This document shows, in pieces, positions 7,000 through 13,251 of a DNA stretch of 13,455 nucleotides. Origin of the DNA: CABHOJ01 sp965649545 (GTDB lineage Bacteria > Pseudomonadota > Gammaproteobacteria > Burkholderiales > Methylophilaceae); contig CBFGLF010000042.1 of NCBI GenBank assembly GCA_965649545.1, positions 1 to 13,455 on the forward strand, given 5' to 3'. The position numbers and the translations under genes are program-made. The notes below the pieces were generated by a model, which was given only the letters and a program-made list of their open reading frames with translations, did no database searches and was not told where the DNA came from. The first letter of the stretch is position 1; the number at the start of each line of letters is the position of its first letter.

Positions 7000-8934
7000 C
7001 TAGAGCAGTTCCAGCCGCTTCGCTTTGCGGTACACCGTGGCACGGCTGATGCCGAGGTGACGCGCCGCTGCGGCCATGTTGCCGCCGTGGAGATTGAGCG
7101 CGTATTTGATCAGCGCAGCCTCCGCGCTGGCGATATCGCCCCCCTTATGGTCTGGCTGACCTGGCTGGCTACCGGAGGTCGCCTCCGCGCCTTTCAATTC
7201 ATCGAGGAAGTCTTCCGGCAAGTGATGCATCGCCAGTTCCTGTCCTTGCATGAACACCACCGCCGAGCGCAATACGTTGGCCAACTGGCGGATGTTGCCA
7301 CGCCAGGGGTGCCGCTGCATCAGTTCCAGCACGTCGGGCTGGATGCGCACGTCATGTTTGCCGAGCTTGTCTTCGAGGATGCGCCGGATCAGGGCAGGGA
7401 GGTCGCTGCGTTCGCGCAGTGGCGGTAGCGATAGACGCAAGCCGTTGAGGCGGTAATACAGGTCTTCGCGGAATTCGTTGCGCATCACCCGCTCACGCAG
7501 TCGCTGATTGGTGGCGGCGATGATGGCGATATCGACCTTGATGCGCTTGCTGCTGCCCAGCGGCACGATCTCGCGCTCCTGGATCACGCGCAGCAATCTG
7601 GCCTGTAATGCCAGCGGCATCTCGCCGACTTCATCGAGGAACAAGGTACCGCCATGCGCTTGCTGGATGAGGCCGATGGCGCCGCGACGTCGTGCGCCGG
7701 TGAAAGCGCCTTCTTCATGCCCGAACAGCTCGGATTCGATCAGACCTTCGGGGATGGAAGCGCAGTTGATGGCGATGAACGCACCTTGTTTGCGCGGCCC
7801 GGATTCGTGGATGGCGCGGGCCAGCAACTCCTTACCGGTGCCGGTCTCGCCCTCGATCAGGATGGGGATGTCGTGGCCCAGGGTCATGCGTGCCTTGGCG
7901 AGGATGCCGTGCATGTTGGCGTCGCCATGATCGAGTGCATCGAGCGGGGTCGCAGGCTGAATGGTTCTCGGGGGCGGCTGATGGCCGGGCATGCTCACTG
8001 CGGTGGCGAGCGTATGCATGCCCGGATCGGCGCGGACGAACAGCCGCAGGCCGGTGCGCAGGGTCAGCTTGCTGATATTCGAGAGTGCAGGCCGGGCGAT
8101 ATCGAGGAACTTGGCCAGGCTGAGATCGAACAACTGGTCGAACTCCACGCCGGCGATTTTCTGCTCGTCGATCCCCAGCTGGAATGCGCCGCTGCGGTTG
8201 ACTGCCATGAGCTTGCCATCCGGCGAGAACACCGCGATGCCTTCCCACAGGGTGCCGATGAACTCCTGGCGCGTGTGGAAACGGATGGTGATATCGGTCA
8301 GGAAATGCGCATTGAACAGGCGGTTCTCGATCATCAGCGCCGACATGCGCACCAGGGCCATGGTGTGCTCCTGCGGCTGGCGATGGTCGCCCGAGAGATC
8401 CAGCACGCCGATCACGCTGCCGTGCGGATCGAGAATGGGGGAGGCAGAACAATTGAGGAAACCGTTCCGTTCGAAATAGTGTTCCGCACCCATGACGAAC
8501 ACCGGGTTCTTCTCGATCAGGGCAGTGCCGATGGCGTTGGTGCCGGAGATGTCCTCACGCCAGGAGAAGCCTGGCTGCAGCGCGACCCGCTGGGCCTTGT
8601 TCATGAAATCGCGGTCGCCCAAGGCATGGATGATGACGCCGTCGGCGTCGCTGAGGATGACCATGCTCTGTGTGCCCGAGATATGGGCATAGAGATTCTC
8701 CATCTCAGGCTGGGCCTGGCTCAGCAGCTGGGAGTTACGTGCACGGAGTTCGGTGAGCTGGTGGGTGTCGGCGGGTTCGGTCTCGGGACGCAGGTCGATG
8801 GCAAGACCGGTCTGGATGCAGCGGTTCCAGGAGCGCTGGATCGATTCGGGCAACACGCCTTCGGGCACTTCACCGTTATCGAGGAAATGCTCGCGCGCAT
8901 CGCGGATGCGATGGATATAACTGGAACGGCTCAT
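7000..8934 (-). CDS. AcoR-like sigma-54-dependent transcriptional activator
   Basis: The 644-residue product is a bacterial enhancer-binding protein. The N terminus (about 1-75) has the AcoR-type opening (SIQRSWNRCIQTGL). A GAF-like sensor spans about 80-215 (MVILSDADGVIIHALGD, then GTNAIGTALIEKNPV and SPILDPHGSVIGVLDLSG), and a PAS-like segment lies at about 225-315 (GIAVFSPDGKLMAVN). The AAA+ domain has Walker A GETGTGKE at 362-369, the sigma-54-contacting GAFTGA loop at 409-414, Walker B GGTLFLDE at 428-435, and arginine-finger region REDLYYRLN near 489-497. A Fis-type helix-turn-helix ends the protein (MAAAARHLGISRATVYRKAK, 620-639). The start at 8934 has GGAGA about 8 nt upstream. It is divergent from the AldB-type dehydrogenase, whose sigma-54 promoter it very likely activates. 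The inducer is unknown; relatives sense acetoin, alcohols or aldehydes. Confidence 0.95.
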   Translation of the reverse strand: MSRSSYIHRIRDAREHFLDNGEVPEGVLPESIQRSWNRCIQTGLAIDLRPETEPADTHQLTELRARNSQLLSQAQPEMENLYAHISGTQSMVILSDADGVIIHALGDRDFMNKAQRVALQPGFSWREDISGTNAIGTALIEKNPVFVMGAEHYFERNGFLNCSASPILDPHGSVIGVLDLSGDHRQPQEHTMALVRMSALMIENRLFNAHFLTDITIRFHTRQEFIGTLWEGIAVFSPDGKLMAVNRSGAFQLGIDEQKIAGVEFDQLFDLSLAKFLDIARPALSNISKLTLRTGLRLFVRADPGMHTLATAVSMPGHQPPPRTIQPATPLDALDHGDANMHGILAKARMTLGHDIPILIEGETGTGKELLARAIHESGPRKQGAFIAINCASIPEGLIESELFGHEEGAFTGARRRGAIGLIQQAHGGTLFLDEVGEMPLALQARLLRVIQEREIVPLGSSKRIKVDIAIIAATNQRLRERVMRNEFREDLYYRLNGLRLSLPPLRERSDLPALIRRILEDKLGKHDVRIQPDVLELMQRHPWRGNIRQLANVLRSAVVFMQGQELAMHHLPEDFLDELKGAEATSGSQPGQPDHKGGDIASAEAALIKYALNLHGGNMAAAARHLGISRATVYRKAKRLELL

Positions 8935-8970
8935 GGGCGTCTCCGGTGTCTCACTCTACTCACCATGAAT

Positions 8971-8985
8971 GTCTCAATTTGAGAC
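8971..8985. promoter_or_regulatory. Candidate activator binding site (15-bp palindrome)
   Basis: GTCTCAATTTGAGAC is a perfect 7-bp inverted repeat around a single central base. A further half site, TGTCTCA, occurs at 8947-8953, 23 bp away in the same orientation and close to the regulator's Shine-Dalgarno. The palindrome lies about 80 bp before the -24 element of the sigma-54 promoter, a normal distance for an enhancer site. Binding by the adjacent AcoR-like activator is inferred. Confidence 0.6.
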
Positions 8986-9029
8986 TGTGGCACAGCAGGG
9001 AATCCGTCGTTCTGAAAAAAGTCGTTATT

Positions 9030-9042
9030 AATCAATGTGTAA
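9030..9042 (+). promoter_or_regulatory. Candidate IHF binding site
   Basis: AATCAATGTGTAA matches the IHF consensus WATCAANNNNTTR at all but one defined position (A for the second T of TTR). It lies in an AT-rich stretch between the palindrome and the -24/-12 promoter, where DNA bending by IHF commonly brings an enhancer-bound activator to sigma-54 polymerase. Confidence 0.5.
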
Positions 9043-9057
9043 AAAAGGCCGCGGACT

Positions 9058-9073
9058 AGGCACACAACCTGCT
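9058..9073 (+). promoter_or_regulatory. Sigma-54 (-24/-12) promoter for the aldehyde dehydrogenase
   Basis: AGGCACACAACCTGCT has the invariant GG and GC separated by exactly 10 nt and differs from TGGCACRNNNNTTGCW at only two of the defined positions (T1 to A and T12 to C). Transcription would start near 9084, giving a leader of about 73 nt before the ATG at 9157. The neighbouring gene encodes a GAFTGA-containing activator, which supports the assignment. Confidence 0.8.
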
Positions 9074-9156
9074 ACACAAGCAAGACACTATATTTGCCCA
9101 TGCGCAAAGCTAGGTCAAGGTGTTATTGGGAAAACTATAATTACGAGGAGTTGAGA

Positions 9157-10677
9157 ATGTATCTTGAGAGCTTGAAGAACCTGACGTCCAAAATGCCGTT
9201 CAAGGCGCAGTACGAGAATTTCATCGGCGGTAAATGGGTCGCCCCTATCGACGGTCAATACTTCGATAACATCAGCCCGCTGACCGGCAAGCCATTCTGC
9301 CGCGTCGCCCGCTCCAATGAGAAGGATGTCAATCTGGCCCTGGACGCTGCCCATGCTGCGAGAGAAGCTTGGGGCAAGACGTCCACCACCACCCGTTCCA
9401 ATATCCTGCTGAAGATCGCGGACATCATGGAATCCAACCTCGAACTGATCGCCACCGCCGAGACCATCGACAACGGCAAGCCGATCCGCGAGACCATGAA
9501 CGCCGACATCCCGCTGGCGATCGACCACTTCCGCTATTTCGCCGGCGCGATCCGTGCGCAGGAAGGCGGCATCAGCGAGATCGACCATGAGACCATGGCC
9601 TACCATTTCCATGAGCCGCTCGGCGTCGTCGGCCAGATCATCCCTTGGAACTTCCCGATCCTGATGGCGGCGTGGAAACTGGCACCTGCACTGGCTGCCG
9701 GTAACGTCATCGTCATGAAGCCTGCCGAGCAGACCCCGGCCTCCATCCTGGTCGTGATGGAACTGATCGCCGACCTGCTGCCACCTGGCGTGCTCAACAT
9801 CGTCAACGGTCACGGTGTCGAAGCCGGTAAGCCGCTGGCGACCAGCCCACGTATCGCCAAGATCGCGTTCACCGGTTCCACCTCGGTCGGCCGCCTGATC
9901 ATGCAATACGCGTCGCAGAACCTGATCCCATCCACGCTGGAACTGGGCGGCAAATCGCCTAACATCTTCTTCGAAGACATCATGGATGCCGATGACGCCT
10001 ACTTCGACAAGTGTCTGGAAGGTTTCGCGCTGTTCGCGCTGAACCAGGGCGAAGTCTGTACCTGCCCATCGCGTGCCCTGATCCAGGAATCCATCTACGA
10101 CAAGTTCATGGAACGTGCGCTGAAGCGCGTCAAGGCCATCAAGCAGGGCAACCCGCTCGACGCCAGCACCATGATCGGTGCACAGGCTTCCAGCGAGCAG
10201 GTCGAGATCATCATGTCCTACATCAACCTGGGCAAGGAAGAGGGCGCTGAGCTCCTGACCGGTGGCGTCCAGAAGAAGCTGGACGGCGACCTGAGCGAGG
10301 GCTATTACATCGAGCCGACCGTGTTCAAAGGTCACAACAAGATGCGTATCTTCCAGGAAGAGATCTTCGGGCCAGTATTGTCCGTGACCACCTTCAAGGA
10401 TGAGGCTGAAGCGCTGGCGATCGCCAACGACACCATGTACGGTCTGGGCGCTGGCGTCTGGAGCCGTGACGGCGCACGTGCGTTCCGCATGGGCCGTGGT
10501 ATCCAGGCCGGTCGCGTATGGACCAACTGTTACCACCTGTACCCAGCCCACGCTGCGTTCGGCGGTTACAAGCAATCCGGTATCGGCCGCGAGAACCACC
10601 GCATGATGCTGGATCATTACCAGCAAACCAAGAACCTGTTGGTGAGCTACAGCCCGAATGCATTAGGCTTCTTCTAA
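9157..10677 (+). CDS. aldB: AldB-type NAD(P)-dependent aldehyde dehydrogenase
   Basis: The 506-residue product oxidises an aldehyde to the carboxylic acid, using NAD or NADP, in the cytoplasm. It follows E. coli AldB almost end to end (YENFIGGKWVAP near residue 19, IDNGKPIRET at 104-113, NQGEVCTCPSRAL at 296-308, AAFGGYKQSGIGRE at 466-479). Catalytic residues are visible: Asn165 in PWNFP, Glu262 in LELGGKSPN and nucleophile Cys301 in GEVCTC. Length is normal for the family. I placed the start at 9157 because GAGGAG at 9145-9150 gives ideal spacing and the sigma-54 transcript would begin near 9084; an in-frame ATG further upstream at about 9100 lacks such a site. AldB relatives act on acetaldehyde and other small aldehydes; which one here is not visible. 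A strong terminator follows. The 503-codon open frame on the opposite strand is a codon-bias shadow. Confidence 0.96.
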   Translation: MYLESLKNLTSKMPFKAQYENFIGGKWVAPIDGQYFDNISPLTGKPFCRVARSNEKDVNLALDAAHAAREAWGKTSTTTRSNILLKIADIMESNLELIATAETIDNGKPIRETMNADIPLAIDHFRYFAGAIRAQEGGISEIDHETMAYHFHEPLGVVGQIIPWNFPILMAAWKLAPALAAGNVIVMKPAEQTPASILVVMELIADLLPPGVLNIVNGHGVEAGKPLATSPRIAKIAFTGSTSVGRLIMQYASQNLIPSTLELGGKSPNIFFEDIMDADDAYFDKCLEGFALFALNQGEVCTCPSRALIQESIYDKFMERALKRVKAIKQGNPLDASTMIGAQASSEQVEIIMSYINLGKEEGAELLTGGVQKKLDGDLSEGYYIEPTVFKGHNKMRIFQEEIFGPVLSVTTFKDEAEALAIANDTMYGLGAGVWSRDGARAFRMGRGIQAGRVWTNCYHLYPAHAAFGGYKQSGIGRENHRMMLDHYQQTKNLLVSYSPNALGFF

Positions 10678-10696
10678 GCACGAGCGTAGTATCGAG

Positions 10697-10735
10697 ACGG
10701 GTACGACATCTGTTGAGGGGTCGTACCCGTTTTTT
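10697..10735 (+). terminator. Intrinsic terminator after the aldehyde dehydrogenase
   Basis: ACGGGTACGAC (10697-10707) pairs perfectly with GTCGTACCCGT (10720-10730), an 11-bp stem with a 12-nt loop, followed by an uninterrupted T run at 10730-10735. It lies 20 nt after the dehydrogenase stop and 41 nt before the DUF779 start, so it separates the two genes. Confidence 0.9.
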
Positions 10736-10775
10736 ATTGCGATACACTGAAAAGCAACACAATAGAGGACTCCAT

Positions 10776-11150
10776 ATGCATTCACCCCGTATCGTGGCGA
10801 CGCCCGCGGCACAAGCATTGATCGACGAGCTCAGAGCAAGACACGGCGACCTCATGTTCCACCAGTCCGGCGGTTGTTGCGAAGGCAGCGCGCCGATGTG
10901 CCTCAAACTCGGCGAATTCCTGGTCGGCGATTCCGATGTGAAGCTGGGCCTGGTGCACGGCGTGCCGTTCTACATGGCCAAATTCCAGTTCCAGTATTGG
11001 GAGCACACGCACATGACCCTGGACGCGATCCCCGGCCATGGCGGGCAGTTCTCGCTCGAGCAGGGCACCGGCAAGCATTTTCTCATCCGCTCCCGCCTCT
11101 TCAGCGACGAAGAGCTGGCAGATCTGGCACCGGTCGAAGCCGCGCCCTAA
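10776..11150 (+). CDS. DUF779 family protein
   Basis: The 124-residue product belongs to DUF779, a family of unknown function that is repeatedly found beside AldB-type aldehyde dehydrogenases and AcoR-like regulators. The hallmark motif is visible: QSGGCCEGSAPMC (30-42), with Cys34, Cys35 and Cys42, and later FQYWEHTHMTLDAIPGHGGQFSLE-like sequence with conserved His and Trp residues (about 72-95) that could bind metal. The end GKHFLIRSRLFSDEE is also typical. There is no signal peptide or membrane segment. GAGGA precedes the ATG at 10776 with good spacing. A terminator lies just upstream, so expression needs read-through or a promoter that I could not find in the 40-nt gap. The next gene starts 18 nt downstream and is probably co-transcribed. 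A role in aldehyde handling is inferred from neighbours only. Confidence 0.9.
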   Translation: MHSPRIVATPAAQALIDELRARHGDLMFHQSGGCCEGSAPMCLKLGEFLVGDSDVKLGLVHGVPFYMAKFQFQYWEHTHMTLDAIPGHGGQFSLEQGTGKHFLIRSRLFSDEELADLAPVEAAP

Positions 11151-11168
11151 ACCACAGGAGCATCATCC

Positions 11169-11762
11169 ATGACCACCACACTACGCGATCTCGTCGGACT
11201 GGGTCACCAGGCCGCTAGCCTCAAGGATTCAGCCCTGATCATGATCGACTGCCAGAACACCTACCGGCGCGGCATCATGCAACTGGAGGGCGTAGAACCT
11301 GCGCTCCATGAAGCGAAGAAACTGCTGGAGATGGCGCGCGACCTCAAGATCCCCGTGATCCATATCCAGCACGATGCGGGGCCTGGCAGCCCTTATGATG
11401 TGCGTGCCGATATCGGCATGATCTCGACCGAAGTCGCGCCCATCGAGGGCGAGTCGGTCATCACCAAGCAGTTCCCCAATGCCTTCATCCAGACTGAACT
11501 GGATGACCAACTGAAGGCCTTGGGCGTACACAATATCGTGCTGGCGGGGTTCATGACGCACATGTGCATCAATTCCACGGCGCACGGTGGATTCAACCTG
11601 GGCTACGCGCCCATCGTCGTCGCCAGTGCCACTGCCACGCGGGCATTACCGGCAAGTGACGGCAGTGTGGTGCCCGCTGCGGCTGTGCATGCGGCTGCGC
11701 TCGCTGCGACGCGCGATCTCTATGCCGTGGTGGTGGACAGTCCGGCTGCGTTAGCCGCATGA
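11169..11762 (+). CDS. Isochorismatase-like cysteine hydrolase
   Basis: The 197-residue product has the isochorismatase-like fold and its Asp-Lys-Cys triad: Asp27 in LIMIDCQNTY, Lys100 in VITKQFPNAF and Cys133 in GFMTHMCINSTA. The segment before the cysteine (FMTHMC) is the usual cis-peptide region. Length is normal for the family, which includes nicotinamidases, N-carbamoyl hydrolases and many enzymes of unknown substrate; nothing here identifies the substrate. The protein is soluble with no signal peptide. AGGAG at 11156-11160 precedes the ATG at 11169. It follows the DUF779 gene by 18 nt and is ended by a UUCG-loop terminator, so the two probably form a short operon. A link to aldehyde metabolism is suggested only by position. 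Confidence 0.9.
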   Translation: MTTTLRDLVGLGHQAASLKDSALIMIDCQNTYRRGIMQLEGVEPALHEAKKLLEMARDLKIPVIHIQHDAGPGSPYDVRADIGMISTEVAPIEGESVITKQFPNAFIQTELDDQLKALGVHNIVLAGFMTHMCINSTAHGGFNLGYAPIVVASATATRALPASDGSVVPAAAVHAAALAATRDLYAVVVDSPAALAA

Positions 11763-11790
11763 GCTAGTCCGATCCGACTCGGTGACGCTA

Positions 11791-11813
11791 GGCGACCTTC
11801 GGGTCGCTTTTTT
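11791..11813 (+). terminator. Intrinsic terminator with UUCG tetraloop
   Basis: GCGACC (11792-11797), loop TTCG, GGTCGC (11802-11807) and six T residues (11808-11813) make a short, very stable hairpin closed as C(UUCG)G. It lies 29 nt after the cysteine hydrolase stop and ends that transcript. Confidence 0.9.
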
Positions 11814-11896
11814 ATGCTCGGCATCCGCTCCAAAGGCTAATCCATCCTACGCATCGCTTCACAACGGCTGATAGCGATATGGGCGATTGCCGGACA

Positions 11897-11923
11897 TTGC
11901 TAGTCGCGCGCTTTTCCTACTAT
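11897..11923 (+). promoter_or_regulatory. Possible promoter for the small membrane peptide
   Basis: TACTAT at 11918-11923 resembles a -10 box. TTGCTA at 11897-11902 resembles a -35 box, but the spacing is only 15 nt, so the -35 assignment is weak. Transcription would start near 11930, leaving about 30 nt before the ATG at 11959. The rest of 11814-11958 shows no gene and no clear site. Confidence 0.35.
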
Positions 11924-11958
11924 AGGGGCACATCAATATTCCTTAAGGAGAGAGTGCA

Positions 11959-12030
11959 ATGCCTTACTTCATTGCGTGGTTACTCGGCGTACCGGTATTC
12001 CTGCTGGTGCTGATCTATTTGCTGTTCTGA
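11959..12030 (+). CDS. 23-residue single-helix membrane peptide
   Basis: A short open frame of 23 codons plus TGA starts with ATG at 11959 and has a strong Shine-Dalgarno, AAGGAGAG at 11945-11952, at good spacing. The peptide starts MPYFIAWLLGVPVF and is hydrophobic to its last residue, with a single Trp and Pro near the middle and no charged residue except the N terminus. It is long enough to span the membrane once. A preceding terminator and a candidate promoter set it off as its own transcription unit. Small hydrophobic proteins of this kind are often stress-related or bind larger membrane complexes, but no homologue is named here. It lies 134 bp before the four-helix membrane protein gene. 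Confidence 0.65.
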   Translation: MPYFIAWLLGVPVFLLVLIYLLF

Positions 12031-12051
12031 TCGGCGCAGCGATTCACAACC

Positions 12052-12075
12052 ATCGACTAGAAATGATCGACTAGA
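12052..12075. repeat. Short direct repeat ATCGACTAGA
   Basis: ATCGACTAGA occurs at 12052-12061 and again at 12066-12075, a 14-bp period. It lies in the gap between the small membrane peptide and the four-helix membrane protein. It may be an operator pair or a slippage product; nothing in the sequence decides. Confidence 0.45.
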
Positions 12076-12164
12076 TCGGCCAGATGCGACTGTGGGCGAT
12101 TCAAGCGATACATAACGAAACAAGCATGATTCATCCAAACATGATGCGAACAGGAGAATAAAAA

Positions 12165-13151
12165 ATGGCGACCAATGACGATATCCTACTGACGCAGCGG
12201 GGCGACGCCCGCAGCGTAGAGACTCACAGCGTAGAGACTCACAGCTATCTCGGCTCACTGAAACACGTTTCATGGCAGGCCATCCTGGCCGGCGTGGCGA
12301 TCACGCTGGCGGTACAGATCATGTTGAGTCTGCTCGGCACCGCCATCGGGATGAGCACCATCGATCCGCTGGAGGGCGAGAGCCCATCGGCGCAAGCGTT
12401 CAGTATCGGTGCCGCCTTATGGTGGGCGGTCTCCTTCTTCCTGTCGTTGGCCATCGGCGGGATGGTGGCCGCAGAGATGTCGGGTCTGGCTGACCGCATG
12501 GACGGCGTCTTGCATGGGCTGGTGACGTGGGCCACGGCGACGCTGATCGGCGTCTATCTGGTCGGGCAACTGGTCGGTTCCACCCTCAGTGGCATCGGCG
12601 GTCTCGCCAGTGCAACGATCAAGGGTGCAGCCCATGGTGCGGCAGTGGCTGCGTCTGATGCCGGTGACGGCAAGGATGGCAGCAACCCCGGACTGAACTG
12701 GGGCGTGATCGAGACCGAGATCCAGGGATTGCTGGCGCAAGGTGCCAACACCCAGGCGCAGGATGGTAACAACCCGTCGGCAGCCGTGACGCCGGACCTG
12801 ATCAGCCAGGTGCAGACCTTTCTCGAGAATGACCAGGTGACGCCGCAACAGCGTCAGGAGGTGGTCGCACTCATCGCCCGTACAGGCAACATGAGCCAGC
12901 AAGAGGCCGAGCAGAAACTGACCGAATGGGAGAAGACCTACCGTGACGCCAATGCCACGCTCGACCGTGCCGTAGGCGAGGTCAACGAAAAGGCGACCGT
13001 CATGGGTGAGAAAGGTGCCAATGCATTGGCCCATGTCTCGTTCTGGAGCTTCCTCACCTTCCTGCTAGGCGCACTGGCCGCAGCACTAGGCGGTCTGGCC
13101 GGTAGCAAGTGCCGTGAAGAACGTATCCTCAGGCACCGTACGGTGGTGTAA
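12165..13151 (+). CDS. Hypothetical four-helix membrane protein
   Basis: The 328-residue product has an N-terminal soluble tail (1-35), three close hydrophobic segments (about 36-60, 80-103, 114-140), a long hydrophilic region (about 160-285) and a fourth hydrophobic segment (about 291-314). The first helix carries SWQAILAGVAITLAVQIMLSLLGTAIGMSTIDP, split here as SWQAILAGVAITLAV then LLGTAIGMSTIDP, a pattern seen in a group of proteobacterial membrane proteins of unknown function. The hydrophilic region is rich in Gln, Asn and Glu and contains a helical stretch (about 225-285: PQQRQEVVALIARTG, then QQEAEQKLTEWEKTYRD) resembling a coiled coil. The N-terminal tail contains SVETH twice in tandem (17-26). 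AGGAG at 12152-12156 precedes the ATG. No function is proposed; transport is possible but unsupported. A bidirectional terminator follows. Confidence 0.88.
   Translation: MATNDDILLTQRGDARSVETHSVETHSYLGSLKHVSWQAILAGVAITLAVQIMLSLLGTAIGMSTIDPLEGESPSAQAFSIGAALWWAVSFFLSLAIGGMVAAEMSGLADRMDGVLHGLVTWATATLIGVYLVGQLVGSTLSGIGGLASATIKGAAHGAAVAASDAGDGKDGSNPGLNWGVIETEIQGLLAQGANTQAQDGNNPSAAVTPDLISQVQTFLENDQVTPQQRQEVVALIARTGNMSQQEAEQKLTEWEKTYRDANATLDRAVGEVNEKATVMGEKGANALAHVSFWSFLTFLLGALAAALGGLAGSKCREERILRHRTVV
12213..12242 (+). repeat. Perfect 15-bp tandem duplication inside the membrane protein gene
   Basis: AGCGTAGAGACTCAC is repeated exactly twice with no gap, in frame, encoding SVETH-SVETH in the N-terminal tail of the membrane protein. 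Identity at every base, including third positions, suggests a recent slippage event rather than an old domain repeat. Confidence 0.9.
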
Positions 13152-13181
13152 ACCAGCATCGCGTTGATTCACCCAGTGACT

Positions 13182-13218
13182 AAAAAGCCCGGGTCTCGTA
13201 AGAGGCCCGGGCCTTTTC
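13182..13218. terminator. Bidirectional intrinsic terminator
   Basis: GCCCGGG (13187-13193) and CCCGGGC (13206-13212) form a GC-rich stem extended by CTC/GAG near the loop. A runs lie on the left and T runs on the right, so the hairpin can end transcription from both directions. It sits between the membrane protein stop (13151) and the convergent prfC stop (13252). Confidence 0.88.
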
Positions 13219-13251
13219 TATTCAAGTGCTGTGCTCACTTGCGGTGGGGGG

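Noticed and set aside
7654..8982. 442-codon forward open frame opposite the sigma-54 activator
   Set aside because: It mirrors the activator's coding strand, has no recognisable domain, and no Shine-Dalgarno of note.
8988..9002. TGGCAC motif as a possible -24 element
   Set aside because: The position 10 nt after its GG holds AA rather than GC, so the invariant -12 dinucleotide is missing; the site at 9058-9073 fits much better.
9115..10626. 503-codon reverse open frame opposite the aldehyde dehydrogenase
   Set aside because: The forward strand encodes a complete AldB with all catalytic residues. The antisense frame has no recognisable motif and is explained by codon bias.
11980..12273. 97-codon reverse open frame spanning the small peptide and the repeats
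   Set aside because: Its sequence is Ser/Arg/Cys-rich antisense of the SVETH repeat, with no Shine-Dalgarno or recognisable motif.
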